Part shown: piece by piece, positions 24,401 through 37,900 of the stretch
How positions within the stretch are numbered: the first letter of the stretch is position 1
Layout: each line of letters opens with the position of its first letter
Assembly: GCA_020091685.1 (NCBI GenBank)
Contig: CM034599.1
Coordinates: 7,410,836-7,474,835 of the forward strand
Origin: Lutjanus erythropterus
Lineage: Eukaryota > Chordata > Actinopteri > Lutjaniformes > Lutjanidae
Direction of reading: 5' to 3'
DNA: 64,000 nucleotides
The notes under the pieces: model-generated
The model's database searches: none
What the model saw: the letters and a program-made list of their open reading frames with translations, nothing else
What the model was told of the DNA's origin: nothing
Program-made: the position numbers and the translations under genes

Positions 24401-25931
24401 CAACATTCCCAGGAAAAAAAATGCTGTATTACGTTACTGCTAACATAAACCAAACATTTCCTGCAGCCTCACATTAAAAGTGTTTAACTGGCAAAACATT
24501 TGTTGATTTTTATTATGAAATCACAGGAAATGCAATAAACTTGTTAGGAAGCTTGACCAGACCATGACTGTTCATCAAAACATAAATTTTGGTCTTTTTT
24601 GACAGCTAATCAGTTTGAAATATTGCAGGGAGTAATGGAACAAGATGGAGCAGCCAAAGAGCTACAGGTGACAGGCTGCACCTCTTAACTTCTCACTTTG
24701 GCTGTTGGCAGACATATTATGCTGCACACAGACGGCTGTGTGCAGAAAAATATGAGATCACAGTTGCTCACAGAATGATGGAAAAAGGCCTGTTATTGCC
24801 TGACTGATTTATTTCAATGACAACAGTTTGTTTTCCTCCCCTCAGAATTCTGTGATATTAAACAGCATAATTAAACCATGGTCTTTGCAGGGACATGAAG
24901 TATACACTACTGGTCACTTACATTTTCAAACTTCTTGACATAGTTGTAGGTCAGCACATCAGCCTCCTGCAGGTCCTGCTCCGGGTCAAGAGCCTCGCCC
25001 ACCAGACCCTTCCAAAAGGAGCCTAGCAGGTCCAAAGGAAGTGGAACATCTGCACGGATGGCGATCCCCAGAAGCTGACCAAAGAAGTGCAACAGCTGTT
25101 CCTCTGCATAGCTGATAGGGCACGGTGTTAGGATGTACTTCCCCTGAGGAAAACAAAAAATAAGCCATGATACATACTACATCATCTGTGAATAAGTCCA
25201 TTGTGCAAGAAAAGATTCTTAGAGCCAATCCAGACTAAGATATTCAGTATGCGCCTCGGCAGAAGTGTCAGAGACAGGACATACTGAGAAGATGTCAGAT
25301 ACTGAACACCTCGTTTTTTGTTTTTTTTTACCTTGTTACGGTTGGCTGCAGCACTAGGGCAGGGGAGCAGCAGGGAGAGAGCAGAACTCTGTAACTCCTT
25401 ACACACCTGCCATAGGAAATGTCTAAAGGAGCCACCTGGAGACAGATTCAACAAAGCTAGTTACATTTGAAAAAAAAAAAAAACTTGACAAGTAAAAGAC
25501 TGCAAGGCAGCACAGAAAAAGATGTGAAGGATAAATTCTAACTTGTGCCATGAACTTCCTCTCCAGTGAAGCGGATGTTAAAGGCGTAGGTCGGGTCTCC
25601 TCCACTGGCCAGTTTCACACAGAGCTGGGATGACGGCACACAAGACAGCTGTCGTGCTGCCTGGCAGAAATATGTGTTCTCTGATGATCTGATCTCACCT
25701 GAAGGAAAAATGTCAGAGACACAGAAGGAATGTGATCCAGAAAGATTCAGGACAAGTGATATGAAATGGGAAGCAATAAACATGTGAGAGTGAGAGCAAT
25801 GCATACAGTACCTCCCACAATCTCTAAAGGGTCCAGTGTAATCTCTGGGGCAGCATGGTCTGCTGTCCGCTGTACTGTGGCGTTCAGTACTCTGTTCATT
25901 ACAGTGACCTTAGTGTCGTAGAAGATTAGAC
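21478..25931 (-). CDS. hectd4: hectd4 block: HECT domain and stop codon
   Basis: Exons, high to low: 25812-25931, 25543-25698, 25332-25435, 24922-25143, 24051-24217, 23533-23728, 23008-23230, 21478-21614. They encode the HECT N-lobe ('HFFGQLLGIAIRADVPLPLD', 'FWKGLVGEALDPEQDL', 'TYVTMTGEEVELCPGGRN', 'LQLLTML', 'MYQVGLMETDQHIEFFWTAL'). The C-lobe follows with 'QERIPFTCPC', 'MKIAPPDGAAGQPDSRY' and 'IRVETCMFMVKLPQYTSL'. The cysteine in 'ETCMF' (codon 21577-21579) aligns with the HECT ubiquitin-thioester cysteine ('HTCFN' in other family members). The protein ends 'LRYAIHYREDPLSG' then TAA, as in vertebrate HECTD4. Joins between exons keep frame (for example G|GT at 23008/21614 and AG|C at 24051/23728). 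The ligase core appears complete and intact. Confidence 0.95.
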
Positions 25932-28900
25932 CTGAAACCAGCAGAAATAGAAGACGAGGTGATGAGTGTAAATGACATGATTAGATACAGAGAGCAAAAG
26001 GAACTGGAGCACACTGATTAATTCACAGACATTTCAACACCGCTGTGTCTTCATCAGAGTCAAAGTTGACAAAGACATGAGGCAAACAACATATATTGTC
26101 CTCAAAACTGACCCGTGTCAAAATAATATCAGCGTCCAAAGATCATGTTTAAATGTGGCCACAATCTGAGAGACACTAGAGAATAGGGTTGTCACAAGAA
26201 CCATTACTTCCGATACCAACACGAAAAAAATAATTCGATACTTGCTTTTTTCTGGTACCGTCAGAACCGAATATACTACTTCTCCCTCGGCGAGCCGTGT
26301 CGATTCTTGGCGGAACTGACGGGGGCATTATACGCATGTGAGCAGCACGGAGCAGTCAGTGGCGCTGAAGAATAAAACCTGCCGTCTTAGAAAAAAATAG
26401 CTTCAGCAAGTGAGAGTGGTACAACACGTCGGCTCGTCGACAAGACAGGTACTAAGAGTCGCGTGTGGAAATATTTTACATTCGAGGCGGATGAATACGG
26501 AGCAATTCTAGACTCAAACAAGCCGACATGCAAACAGTGCCTCAGAAGTTTTCAAACGAAAGGAGGAAGCACATCAAACCTGGCCAAACACCTCAAAGAC
26601 AGGCACCCCGACTTGTTTACAGAATTCAAAGTGAGTGAGTTTCCGTTTACTATCACTGTTGTCACTGTCACGTTATACGTTAACCCGAATATGAGTCAGC
26701 TGAAGCGCAGCCATACAGGCTTCTACTCTCTCGCTCAGTCGTTCCCTCGTGTAGATGACGTTTAACGTAATGTAACGATACGGTCTGCGTCATTATACGT
26801 AAGGTGTCATGATGAGATACTGTCTGACAGTCTCTTATGTTATTTAAACTAAAAGGTTTTTTTTTTCCTTTACAGTATCAGTGTGAGCCAGACCAGGAGA
26901 AGCAGGAGGAAAGTCACACACTAACACAGCCAAAAATCACTGAAGCTTTTGAAAGGCACAGAAAATATGACTCAAATTCAACTGAGGCAAAAAAGCTGAA
27001 TAGGGCAGTAGCAGAGTTTCTGCGTTTGTGGTTTTTTTTTTTTTCTTTTTTTTTTAAATCGTGGTATCGAATTAGTATCGAGAATCGTGAAAATTCACAG
27101 GTATTGGTATCGACTAATGAAATTCTGGTATCGTGAAAACCCTACTAGAGAATTACCAACACTGTCTCCTGCCTTTTTAATCAACCCACAGGATTTTTCC
27201 ACTTTGGTCACTGTGCACTGTGTGCTCTAACTCATCAGGCACCAAGCACTTTACACATCCACATGCAGGTAAAAATACTCTATTAAACCCTTCATTAACT
27301 GCAGCAGAGTACACGTTATCTGTATGCTGAAATGTTTAGAGCTGTAAATAACAAAGTAGTGAGGAAACAGTCTGTTTGCACAGTTGAAGTCTGTGACAAG
27401 TCCCTCTTGTTCTCTGGATGTTTGCTGTCCTCAAGCGGCAAATCACCTGATTCAACTGCAGTTTGCTGTTGCTGAGTGCTGTTTCAACTGTATGATCAGA
27501 TTCACTTTGTTTTTATCCTGTTCAGACATTTATGTATGTCTCCTAAATAGGTCAATTCACTGATAAAGTTAAGGTTGGCTTTGTCCCATGACTGGCTAGA
27601 TCTGTGCTGAGGTCCTGCTCACCTTTGGCCTCACATAACAGCGCTGCAATGCTGTTCTGATACGTCTGTGTCTGTCTCAGCTCCACTAGTGGCAGGAAGA
27701 AACTCTCCAGGGTGTTGTTGAGGGACTGCAGCAGAGCAAAGCGTAAGCGCAGGCTCTCCACAGGCACATCTGGAAACACACACACACACACACACAAAAG
27801 TTGAATATACTAGACGACAAAACAACCAGGCAAGTGTAGCAACTGTATGCTATATTATAGATGATAACATATGTATTGGATCCAAACAGAGGTACTATTG
27901 AAAGAAGAAAAAGAGACCAACGATGACAACAACAACCACATGGTTTACTTACTGAGAAGGCAGGCCACACGAGGATCGGCCGTATCACTGGGATCCAGGT
28001 ACACTTCATGGGGGTGTAGTCTGGCTGGAGTGATTGCCAGGTGACGGCAGAGCCTGTTAATGTACTGGACTAATGCCACATCCATTTCCAAGCTCCACTT
28101 CCTGCAGGCCTTTTGTGCATGACGAGTGTCTATACAGGTGCACCTAGTACAGAGCACAGCTGTTGTTAAACAGAGACCTCACATAATGTTTAGTCACTTG
28201 TGTTAATTTGACAACAGTCAGCGATTCATGAAAAACGAGGAGGCTTTTGAAAGTCAGACACACTGAAAACTTCTGCGGTCAGTGGTCACCTACAACTATT
28301 ACCCAATGAGATTGCATAGCTGTATGAATCAAGATCACAATTTTTATTTTAACAAATTTTTATGATTAATCATGCAGTCCTAGCTTGGACAGGGAAAAAC
28401 ATGGTCTTAATATCATAGAATAAGACTAAATAAACTCTCATTGTTTACTGAAGACTGCTACATAGTTATTAGGTCTGACAAATCAAAAGACAGAGAAATT
28501 TAGAGATAGACTGGTGGGTTGTTGTATGTTTAAACCCTCCAAACTGGTATGGTGCTGTCTTTTTTATGTAGTACACAAAATGGCAAAATAACATGTCATG
28601 CTGCATTACAATTAGATGGGTAATGTGAAAATGAAGATGGACATTAATGTAAAATTATATTCTATTCTGATTCAATAAATCAGACGTGACATTTATTTTA
28701 GACAGTTATTTTACAATAATTTAGTGACTTAATAAAGGTCTGAAGAGGACACATTTTTTCACAAAGAACACCATGTTTGTTTCCCGTAGAGCATGTGCAT
28801 GTGACAGTATCTGAGTTACACCAGTCTGAGTCAGTGCTGGTCACTGGGGTAATCACTTTCCAGTCTCACCTTTCAAAGTGGAGATCATAACCACAAGCCA

Positions 28901-31900
28901 AAATCGCCCTCCAGACGCTACGGATGTCCTGCTTGGCACGGTCAACAGCAAATTTATGGAAGCCCTCAAGGGTCAGGTACTTCTCCTCTGGGACTAAAGA
29001 AAACAGAGTGGTATGTGAGGCAGCTCACGCGCATCTGGTTTCAAAACAGAACTCAGGACATCGCAGTAGGATCACAAGTTACCAGACTGCTAAGTTACCA
29101 GAGTGCTAAGTGATATGTTCACTTTACTAGTGTTGTCTGGTCAATGGTAACAACTTACCAAGATACATTTAATTTTCAGCCACATAAGCAAAAACAGGAT
29201 TGATTGGTAAAATCACTAATTGCTTCATTATTAAACCCAAACTTAAGAAAGAGGAGAGGAGTGGAGCACAGTCATTTCTGTAAATATCTAATAGTATTAA
29301 AGGGTAACTGGAATTTTTCACTCTGGACCCCCTTTTCCTATGTGAGCTGAGCTGCAACATAAGACCTCTGGGCACATGTGCTGTCACAGCCATTAAAAGT
29401 GATTGTTTGCCACTGACAGACTCAGATTGTTATTATAAGTGTTTCACAACATGCAAAGAATTGCTACAGAGACAGACCAGAGTAAGAAATGGGTTTTTTT
29501 TTCTAACCAAAAACAGGTGTTTTATTCCTCTTGCCAAATAAATCAGACTCTCTTTACAAAATGGTAACTTTATCATCATCACTGTCATCTTCATTCAAAC
29601 TTGACAAAAAAACCAAAAACAAATTAAAACTCACCAAAACCATCTTGGCTCGTCTTTCCACTGTTCCAACAATCACCTACCCTGGTTTGGTCGAAATAAA
29701 TCCTTAATTCACTGCATTAAATGTGAAAATGTTCTAGCTCTACATGCTCCCTGTGGCTTCTCTAATGTCCAACCTCCCTCTCGCTCCTGTCCTCATTATT
29801 TCACATTTAACATGGTGAATTAAGGGTTTAGTTTGACTAAATCAGAGGTGATGAATGTTGGAACAGTGGGAGGACGAGCCAAGATGGTTTTGGTGAGTTT
29901 TATTTTGCTTCTGTTAAATTTGGATGAAGATGATGAAGTTAAAATGATCTGTGTGGCTTTGACAACTGCGATAAAACAGCTGATTCTGGTTAAACAAAAT
30001 GTACTTTATTCTTTAAAAGAAGCGATCCTTTCCATAATGTTAAACACTTAAAATGACAATCTTAGACTGTCAGTGGCAAACAAGTTTGATTGGTGGTTCA
30101 AAGTTCCCATGAGGGATTAAGTTGTAGCTTAGTTTCGCTTATGCTGGCTGCAGCATTCTCCTCAATACTGACTAATTGTTAAAAAATGTTGTGCCCATGA
30201 GTCACTTAAGACACAATAACATTGGAAAGTAGAGTTCAGGTTGAAAAATACTTAACTTATCCATTACACAACAAAGTAAGTGCACTGATTAAGTATTTAT
30301 GACGTAAATGTAAGACATATTCAGTGACGTCTGCAGTCAAAGTGTGTGTGATTACTGCCAACCTTCAGTTTTCTTGGCAGGAGATTTTTCCACATCTTTC
30401 TCATCAGGTCTGGATTTCTCAGGAGATTTTGGCTTCAGGACTGTCTTCTTTTCACTCAGTGCAGTCCTGGCAGAGACAAGAGCACAGCAAATTTAATTCA
30501 ATTAGTGTCAAAGTGTAAATGTGCTTAAACATGTGCTTGCACTTCAAAGTGTTGGGTGGATTACTCACCTGACACTGTTAAGCACAGACTTCTCCTTGGT
30601 GGGAGGTTTGGTGATGGGCCTCTTGGTGCTTACAACCTTGCCTTGGTGCTGTTCTTTTCCTGCTTTGCTGTATTTGTTCTTATTGGGCTTGGGAGTGCCG
30701 TACTTTCTTAGAATCTGATAGAAACAGATTATTTTTAAAACGTGAATGTACATATGGTATAACGTGCTAACAAATTCATGTGTGGTGGTTGATCTCAGAA
30801 AGAAATGAAAGTTTCAACTTGTGACACTTGAAAATAGACTTTTTTAATCACAACTACATTGACTTGAAATTTCAGGGTAAACCCAGGTGTTATCAATGAT
30901 AATATTAAGTTCCCCTTCCATTTTGAACCCATATTTATAGCTTTTATGTGATATCAATTCTCCAAGTATTTGTTTTTCTCACAAGGTACGACACAACGTA
31001 CCTTACTGGCCATTATATCACACTTGCATCACTTGTGGATTTGGAATATTCTATACATTTTGACTTACTTTTGTTTGGCCTTACTGTAAAAGTACTTTGT
31101 GAACTCTGTTTTTATAGGATGCTATATAAATAAAGTTATTATTAGTGCTGCAGAGCTTTTCCAGTGAGCACATATACCAGCACCGTGAAACCTTAATTAG
31201 TATCTTTGTTAACACCTCTGATTGATGAATGAGATCATTGGATGGGTCAGCAAAACAGTAAGTGACGTTAAATTGCAGTGTTTTAGAACATGCCCTGCGA
31301 ATGTGTTATATACCTGAGTAAGCTGGTCCTCGAGTACTTTCTTTGGAGGCCTTACATTGGTGAAGAAAGTGTGCAGTAGGTTTCCAGGTGTTTGAGCGTT
31401 GATCTGCTCCTTGCTGAGGTAAATGTCAGACACTTTCACAGGCTTGGCCGGTGTGAGGCTCAGCATCTGCTCTGAGTGCACACAGCTCTTAAAAATATCT
31501 GTGAGGACATCTCGCGCTCCGGGTACAAGCTTGTCACCTTGAAACATGGAGAGATAAGATTTTTTTACTGGCAGCTCTAATGTCACTGTGCAAGAGCAGA
31601 ATGTATCTATCCAGAGTCAAACACCAACCTCTGACTGACTTGTCCAGGAAGTAGTCTTCCAGAGCGGAGCTTCCCTGTGTGTCAAACAGGCTCTGATTTA
31701 CACTGGAGGCTGTGAGGATCTCCTCATTGGTCAACTCCATAAGCTCCTCTTCACCTTCCAGACTGGACAGGCCAATTAGGTCGCTGCTGTTGAAAAGACT
31801 GGCACGGATTTTTTCCACTTTGGCCCGAGAACGAACCTATAATTCACGAAAGACATACAAACGATAAAGCCTGGTGCCACAGATGCATCCTGTATTATGT

Positions 31901-34900
31901 CCTGGCTTGCTGATATTAAAAATTGGATGTCTTAGAGAAGATAATCCAAGCTTTTACCTCTTCCAAACTTGTTAAAGTTGAGTTGACTTTAACTGTATGA
32001 CTTATTTCTTAATTGATGTATTTGTTGTATCTAGTTAACTTATTGTCTTCTTAATATCTTAAGTTCTGCATTTTATTTGCTTTTATTGTGTATTTTGTGT
32101 ATGTATCAAACAGCGTAGATCCATCATTGTGTTGTTAATCAACTCACCTCAATGACAGCATAACCCTTGATAGGCCTGGACATGACTGCATTGCTCTCCA
32201 GTGAGGTGACTGTGTGCATAGAGCCCCCATCCGACACCGACGGTGTTTCTGCGCTGTCGAGAGGCTCCCCGAGGCTGCCGAGACTCCCCAGGCTTCCTGT
32301 ACTGCACAGGGAGGTATCTAGACTTTCCTGACTAGAGACAGTCTGGGAGTCTTGGGGACCCTGCTGGGGATACGTGACAGCCGACGCTGCAGCAGCAGGG
32401 GTGAGAGGTGGGACAGGTAACAGCTCCTGATCGACAGAAAGTTCACTGGCAGTGCGGGAAACTCCCTGAGAGGAGCTGCAGATTGATGTCTGACTGGTAG
32501 AAGCTGAAGCGCTCACGCTCATTGCTGGAGTCACGCTGCTGGAGCTGTCGGGACTCTCAGGGCCTCCGTTGTTGGGGAAGGGGCGCTCGGGTTCAGGGCC
32601 CCCTTTGCCATCCTGAGGGCTGGAATCCCCAACAGCTTTGGGCTTCTTGGGGTCCTCTTCCTGCAGAGGGATGAAGACTTCATCTTTGAAGAGTCCTCCA
32701 TGTGCATTGCAGGCTCTGCGAATGGCGTTTCGAACCACGGCCTCCTCCAGGTGCGTGGGGATACCTGAGAGCACCAGCAGACGACTGTGGGCGGTGGGAC
32801 CCACTAAGGCCTGGCAGGCATCCGTCACTGCATCGCTGGTCACGCTTAATCCCTGTGGGTCCTTATTGGCGAGATGTCGTAGGATCATCAGAAGCGTGAG
32901 GCAGCGGTGGAACCAGAGCATGTCCTCCGGTTTACTGCCCGCCATGTTTAGCAGGGCACTGTCACTCTCTGACAACCGTGCACCTCCACTTCCCCGTTTC
33001 CCAGAGACCGCTGCTGCCACTGCAGCTGCTGCTCTCTCACGCTTCATCTTCACCTTCTTACGTTTGGAAAGCAGACTGGGGCTCTGTGGTGTCTGGCCCG
33101 GCGATGACGATGAAGATGATGATGAGTCACTGAGGTTAGGGGCGCTGGTGGAGGACAGAGCTCCTACTGAAGAGCCGCCAACATTTAGAGGAAGGGTCAC
33201 CTCCGCCACAGCCAGACACACTTCCATCAGAGCGTGGAAGTAAGTGGAGAAGCGGCTCTGCTCTGCCCCCAGAGCCAATGCAATGCCTCCAGATGAAGAC
33301 CCCCCTGCTCCAGCCCCTCCGGCTGTCCATCCCTGAGTCTCCCGGTCATAGAGCTTTCGGAGTTCTGTCTGCAGGGCCATGAGCACTGCAAGGCAGGGGT
33401 TAAGCAGCAGAGCGATGGAGCTAGAGAGGCCAGCAGGGCTCTTACGCTGCTCCAAGTGGTGGATCTTCCGCAAAAGCTCAGCCAGCAAGTGAAAGATGAG
33501 CTCTTTGATGGAGGGAGCCAGATCAGTGGTCCAAAGCAAACCACCTAAAACAACAACAAAGACAGAAACATTTATATTCATGTTTGGTATGATTTACCTT
33601 GCAAGCTTTCAAAGTTCTATGATTTATGGAGCTAGAAGTGAGGAATAATGTATATGCGTGTTTAACTAGCTCATAAACATCTCTGAAGATTGACATTTTA
33701 TGACCTTGTAAGTATACGGTTCTTTCAGTGTGGTGAGTTTTGAGAACTTGGGAGACTTAAAGTTTCACATAAAATATGTCATATCTATGTCTTTACTTAA
33801 TGTGTTTTTTTAATCTCAGAAAATATGCCAACTTTGCATTAAGAAATGCCCAAAGATCATAAATCAGTAACAAAATGTCAGAGTTTTAAAACTTGAAGCA
33901 AACAATTTGAGCTCTGACAGGTAAAATCCACTTTCGTTCCTGCTGGGTGACAGTGGAGATGGATTTTACTGGAGTTGCATTTAACTGTGGACAGCAACTA
34001 CAAACACATTAATGAATCAGGCTTATCAAAGTTTTGATTTAACTGGTGTTCAAACTAAAGAAAACTGGCGTGCTAATTAAATGTCTTTAGAATATGACAG
34101 GTTTCGATCCAAAAATCTCAAAATGTGCACATGAAATCATCAGCACTCACTGATAAGATTTAACAATTTTATTTTAACACAGCACCAAAACAGCAGACGC
34201 ATTTCAGCAGATGTATAGTATTTCTTTCTATAACAATTTTTTTAACTACTTTTCTTGCTAATATTTGTCTGTTGTTTATAGTGTTTCAATTGTTTTTATT
34301 TATATGAATGAGGACACAAACAAGATGAGGAAATGACACATGTACGCACCTGCATTTTTTAGTGTTAGGTGGTAAAACCAGTTAGTCTCTTTTCTGGTTG
34401 TTGTAAGAACACAACATTAGATTTTTTCTTATATTTGTATTTTATTTTTCTGGTTAATATTTGGTTTCTGTAATGAATAGCAGCCATTTGGTAATCATCA
34501 GAGGGCTAGGGCTGAAACACATCCATTGTTTTGCTGCTATGAAACAATAAAAGAGTTAAAACTCATCAGTGAGATTTCATGTGCACATTAACTGGTGCTC
34601 AACCTACCTAGTAGTTCCACCACCTGCAGAAGCACAGATGAGGGCACTGTGTCCAGCTCATCCTCTGATCGCTCACTGCTCTCTCCCAGCTTCCATGTCA
34701 ACAGCTGTTCAGCAAATGCCATGGCCAGAGGAAACTCCAGCGGCAAGGAGTGCAGCACCAGCACAGCACCAGGAGGAGGCGACACCCCTACAATCAGGAC
34801 AATGGGATATTTAATTGCATTTTATCCTGTAACGCATTGTTTTTTCCCCAAACTGCTTAAGTAGCCTGTATGAATTTCCTGTTGGGAGTCAGACACTCAC

Positions 34901-37900
34901 CCAGTTTGATGTGCACCTTATCAGTGGGTATGATAACAGAGGGGTATTGGTTAGTGGTGGGAGGGGGAGTAAGGCCTGTGTTGGTAGGAGAGGCATCCAG
35001 TGGATAACACACCGCCTCCATCAGATTTAGCTGTCCATTTCTGCGCACTTTGTGACCCAAGCCATACACCATGACTCGAGCCCAGGGAGCCTTGTAAAGA
35101 CTGGAGCTGATGTGGAAAAGACATGGGAGAATTAACAGGAATGGATGGTAAGAACCTAACATGTTTCTTCGATCTCTGATGCCATATCACAGTCATGGTT
35201 TGTCACAGTAAATATATTACAGATTTCTCCCTTAAAGACACATGTGGAACTCACTCTTTGCGGCAGCCTAGCTGGCTCTCCTTGCAGGATACGATCACAA
35301 ATGCTGCGCCTGGAAAGCTGACATCCATGCTAACCTTTGACTCTGTCACAGGAAACTCCTCAGATGTAAACTGCTCTGGTGCATTCTGTCACAGTGAACA
35401 GAATTATATGAAAATATTAACAACTTTACAAACTGTGTAGCTATCCAGAGACAACTTTATTAAGTTAAGCATTGATTGGCAGAGCTGACCTGTAGGAAGC
35501 AGCAGATCTGCTTTGTGAGCTCCAGCAGGCTTTCCTCTCCTTGATGCAAGGCACGGGTGATGGCCACTGTCAGCCACTCCTGGATGGGCTGAGCATTTCC
35601 CTGGTAGAACAGTTCTGAGGGAGAGCAGCTTTGGCCCTGGAGGTTATGAAGCACCGACTGGGCCAGTAGGATAGAACTAGAACTAATAGTGCCATCTGCA
35701 GGAAGAACAACATCAGAGCAATCAGCACACAAACACAGAAGGTCAATTCTCACTGAGACATGCATTTTTATTTCATTTTTTAAAGCTACTACAAGGAACT
35801 TGTAGTTGTGTTTCCACTATAATAAGCACAAAATATAACATAAAAAATAAAATAATCAAAAGAACAACCTCCTCCTGCTTTGGTTAATGTACTACTCACT
35901 CTAACATTGCTTGGAAAAATGTAAACACAGGCTCATTTAATCTGATTTCAAGGAGACTCCGACCTGGCAGACATTAACAATAACTAATTAATATACATAA
36001 ATGGCTAATCTTCTCACAGATGGTCTCATTAACTTATGTAGGTCATATAGAGGCAACAGTAATAAACTGAGACTGTTTCATAACCAGTTAAAAACTCCTT
36101 GTAGCAGCTTTAAATTTTCATTCATGAATGTTTTCCTATTATAAGGACAGAACAAAAAAGCAAATAAATATGAGGTCATGGGATAATCAGTACACCAAGG
36201 CAATTTATTGCACAAGATACACTCATTAGTTATCAAAGATTCGTCTCATTGGCTAAATAAAGACCATTTTTGCAGCTGATTTTCTCCCAATTCTTAGATG
36301 GCCATCTGTTCCAGAAGATGTAAGTGTTGAACAACACAAAGGAAAGAAACCTGCAGTGCACCAATTTTTGTAATTGCCTTTTTACTTGCTGTCAGCAAGA
36401 TCTTTAAATGGTAAGTATCATCATTATGTAGCCTGTAGGGGATATTTCCAAGATAGAGGGATGTGAATTTTGCACCGACACTAAAACCCAGGACTTTTTA
36501 GATTATTTTTTTGCCATTTCTTTCCAGAAAGTCTGAATGGAGTGACAAGACCAAAAGACATAAGCATGATCAGCTATAATCTGTCCAAATTCCCTCCAGC
36601 AGCACAGTTGAGTATCCATCTGTTTTGACTTCTGTTTGAGAGTGATAAAAAAGTGTCATTTTCAAACAGAGGTCAGTCCAGGAGTTGGTGGAGGATGACG
36701 GTTTCCCAGGATTAAAGCCAGAGGCATGTAGTTATTAACAAGAAGGATTAATACTCACCAGGAAGGGGTGGAGCCAGCAGCTGGTTAGACAGCAGCTGCA
36801 GGTGTTCTAAGGTGATGTCACGGATGGCAGGTATGTGGAAGAGACGAGTGAAAGTGTGGGGATTCTTGGGAGCAAAGATGTTGAGCAAGGCCATACGGCA
36901 GTATAACCGAGCCAGCGCACTCTCACAGCGAAGCAGTTCCCTGCAGCAAAGCAGTAAAACACAATGAAAACTGAAAACTGGTGAATGATACTTCTACATT
37001 AAGCACGTACCCCTTTAGGTTCATACATTACCTGTGAATCTGTATGTTGCTACTGTCTAGTGAGACTAAGCCATTAGCTGCAGTACGTCGAGATCCAGCA
37101 GGTGGCCGCTCCAGCATCTCAATAGGGTACCAATACCTCACCAGCACCCCCTCACTGCGCAGGTAGGTCTCCACCTGTACCAGCTCATTCACCTGGACAA
37201 AAGGCATACAATTATTTGGGTTTTTATTTTGATGAGAAAATAGATTGTTTATGGCACATCAGCTCTCTCAGAGTCTGCAGGCAGGGCACTAAAGGAGTTA
37301 CTGGCAAGATTAAATCAGTTAGAGCAACTGGTTCCCTTATATACTTATATCCCAAATAACATCTTGGGGACTTCAAAGCTTCAGTGATAATTACCTGTTA
37401 ATGTTCAAAGCAGTCATGATTTACTTCTATACTTTGCTAATATTGTAATCATGAGACTTATGAGAGATGAGATGTGGGTCTAATGAGAGATGTGTTTTTT
37501 TATATTATATCTAAATACAGATAATGTTGAACAGCTTTTAATAATGTGGGGACTGGCATTGAAGAGTAATGGTCCTCTGTATTTGAAAACATATTTTCCA
37601 AGAGTTGTGTGATGATAGGACAAATAAATATGCTTATCTGTTTGGATATGAAAGGACATCAACATTCATTAGAAAGAAGCCATAAAATAGCTGTGCTCTC
37701 TTTTGTTCAATGTTAAAAATGGTTTGACCGAGATGATGGATATGAATGATTCATGCCTTCCATTCACAAATGGTTGTTTGGAAAAAAACATTTAAACTGG
37801 CATCTTATTTAAGGAATGCATGGGAGCTCAAGGAGGAGGACCTTTTATCAGTGTTGAATGGTAAATGATAATGATGATGATTATGATGATGATTCATTCC

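Noticed and set aside
32638..33243. Plus-strand open frame of about 200 codons opposite the largest hectd4 exon
   Set aside because: It is a shadow of the strong minus-strand exon (high GC, shared codon phase) and has no features of its own.
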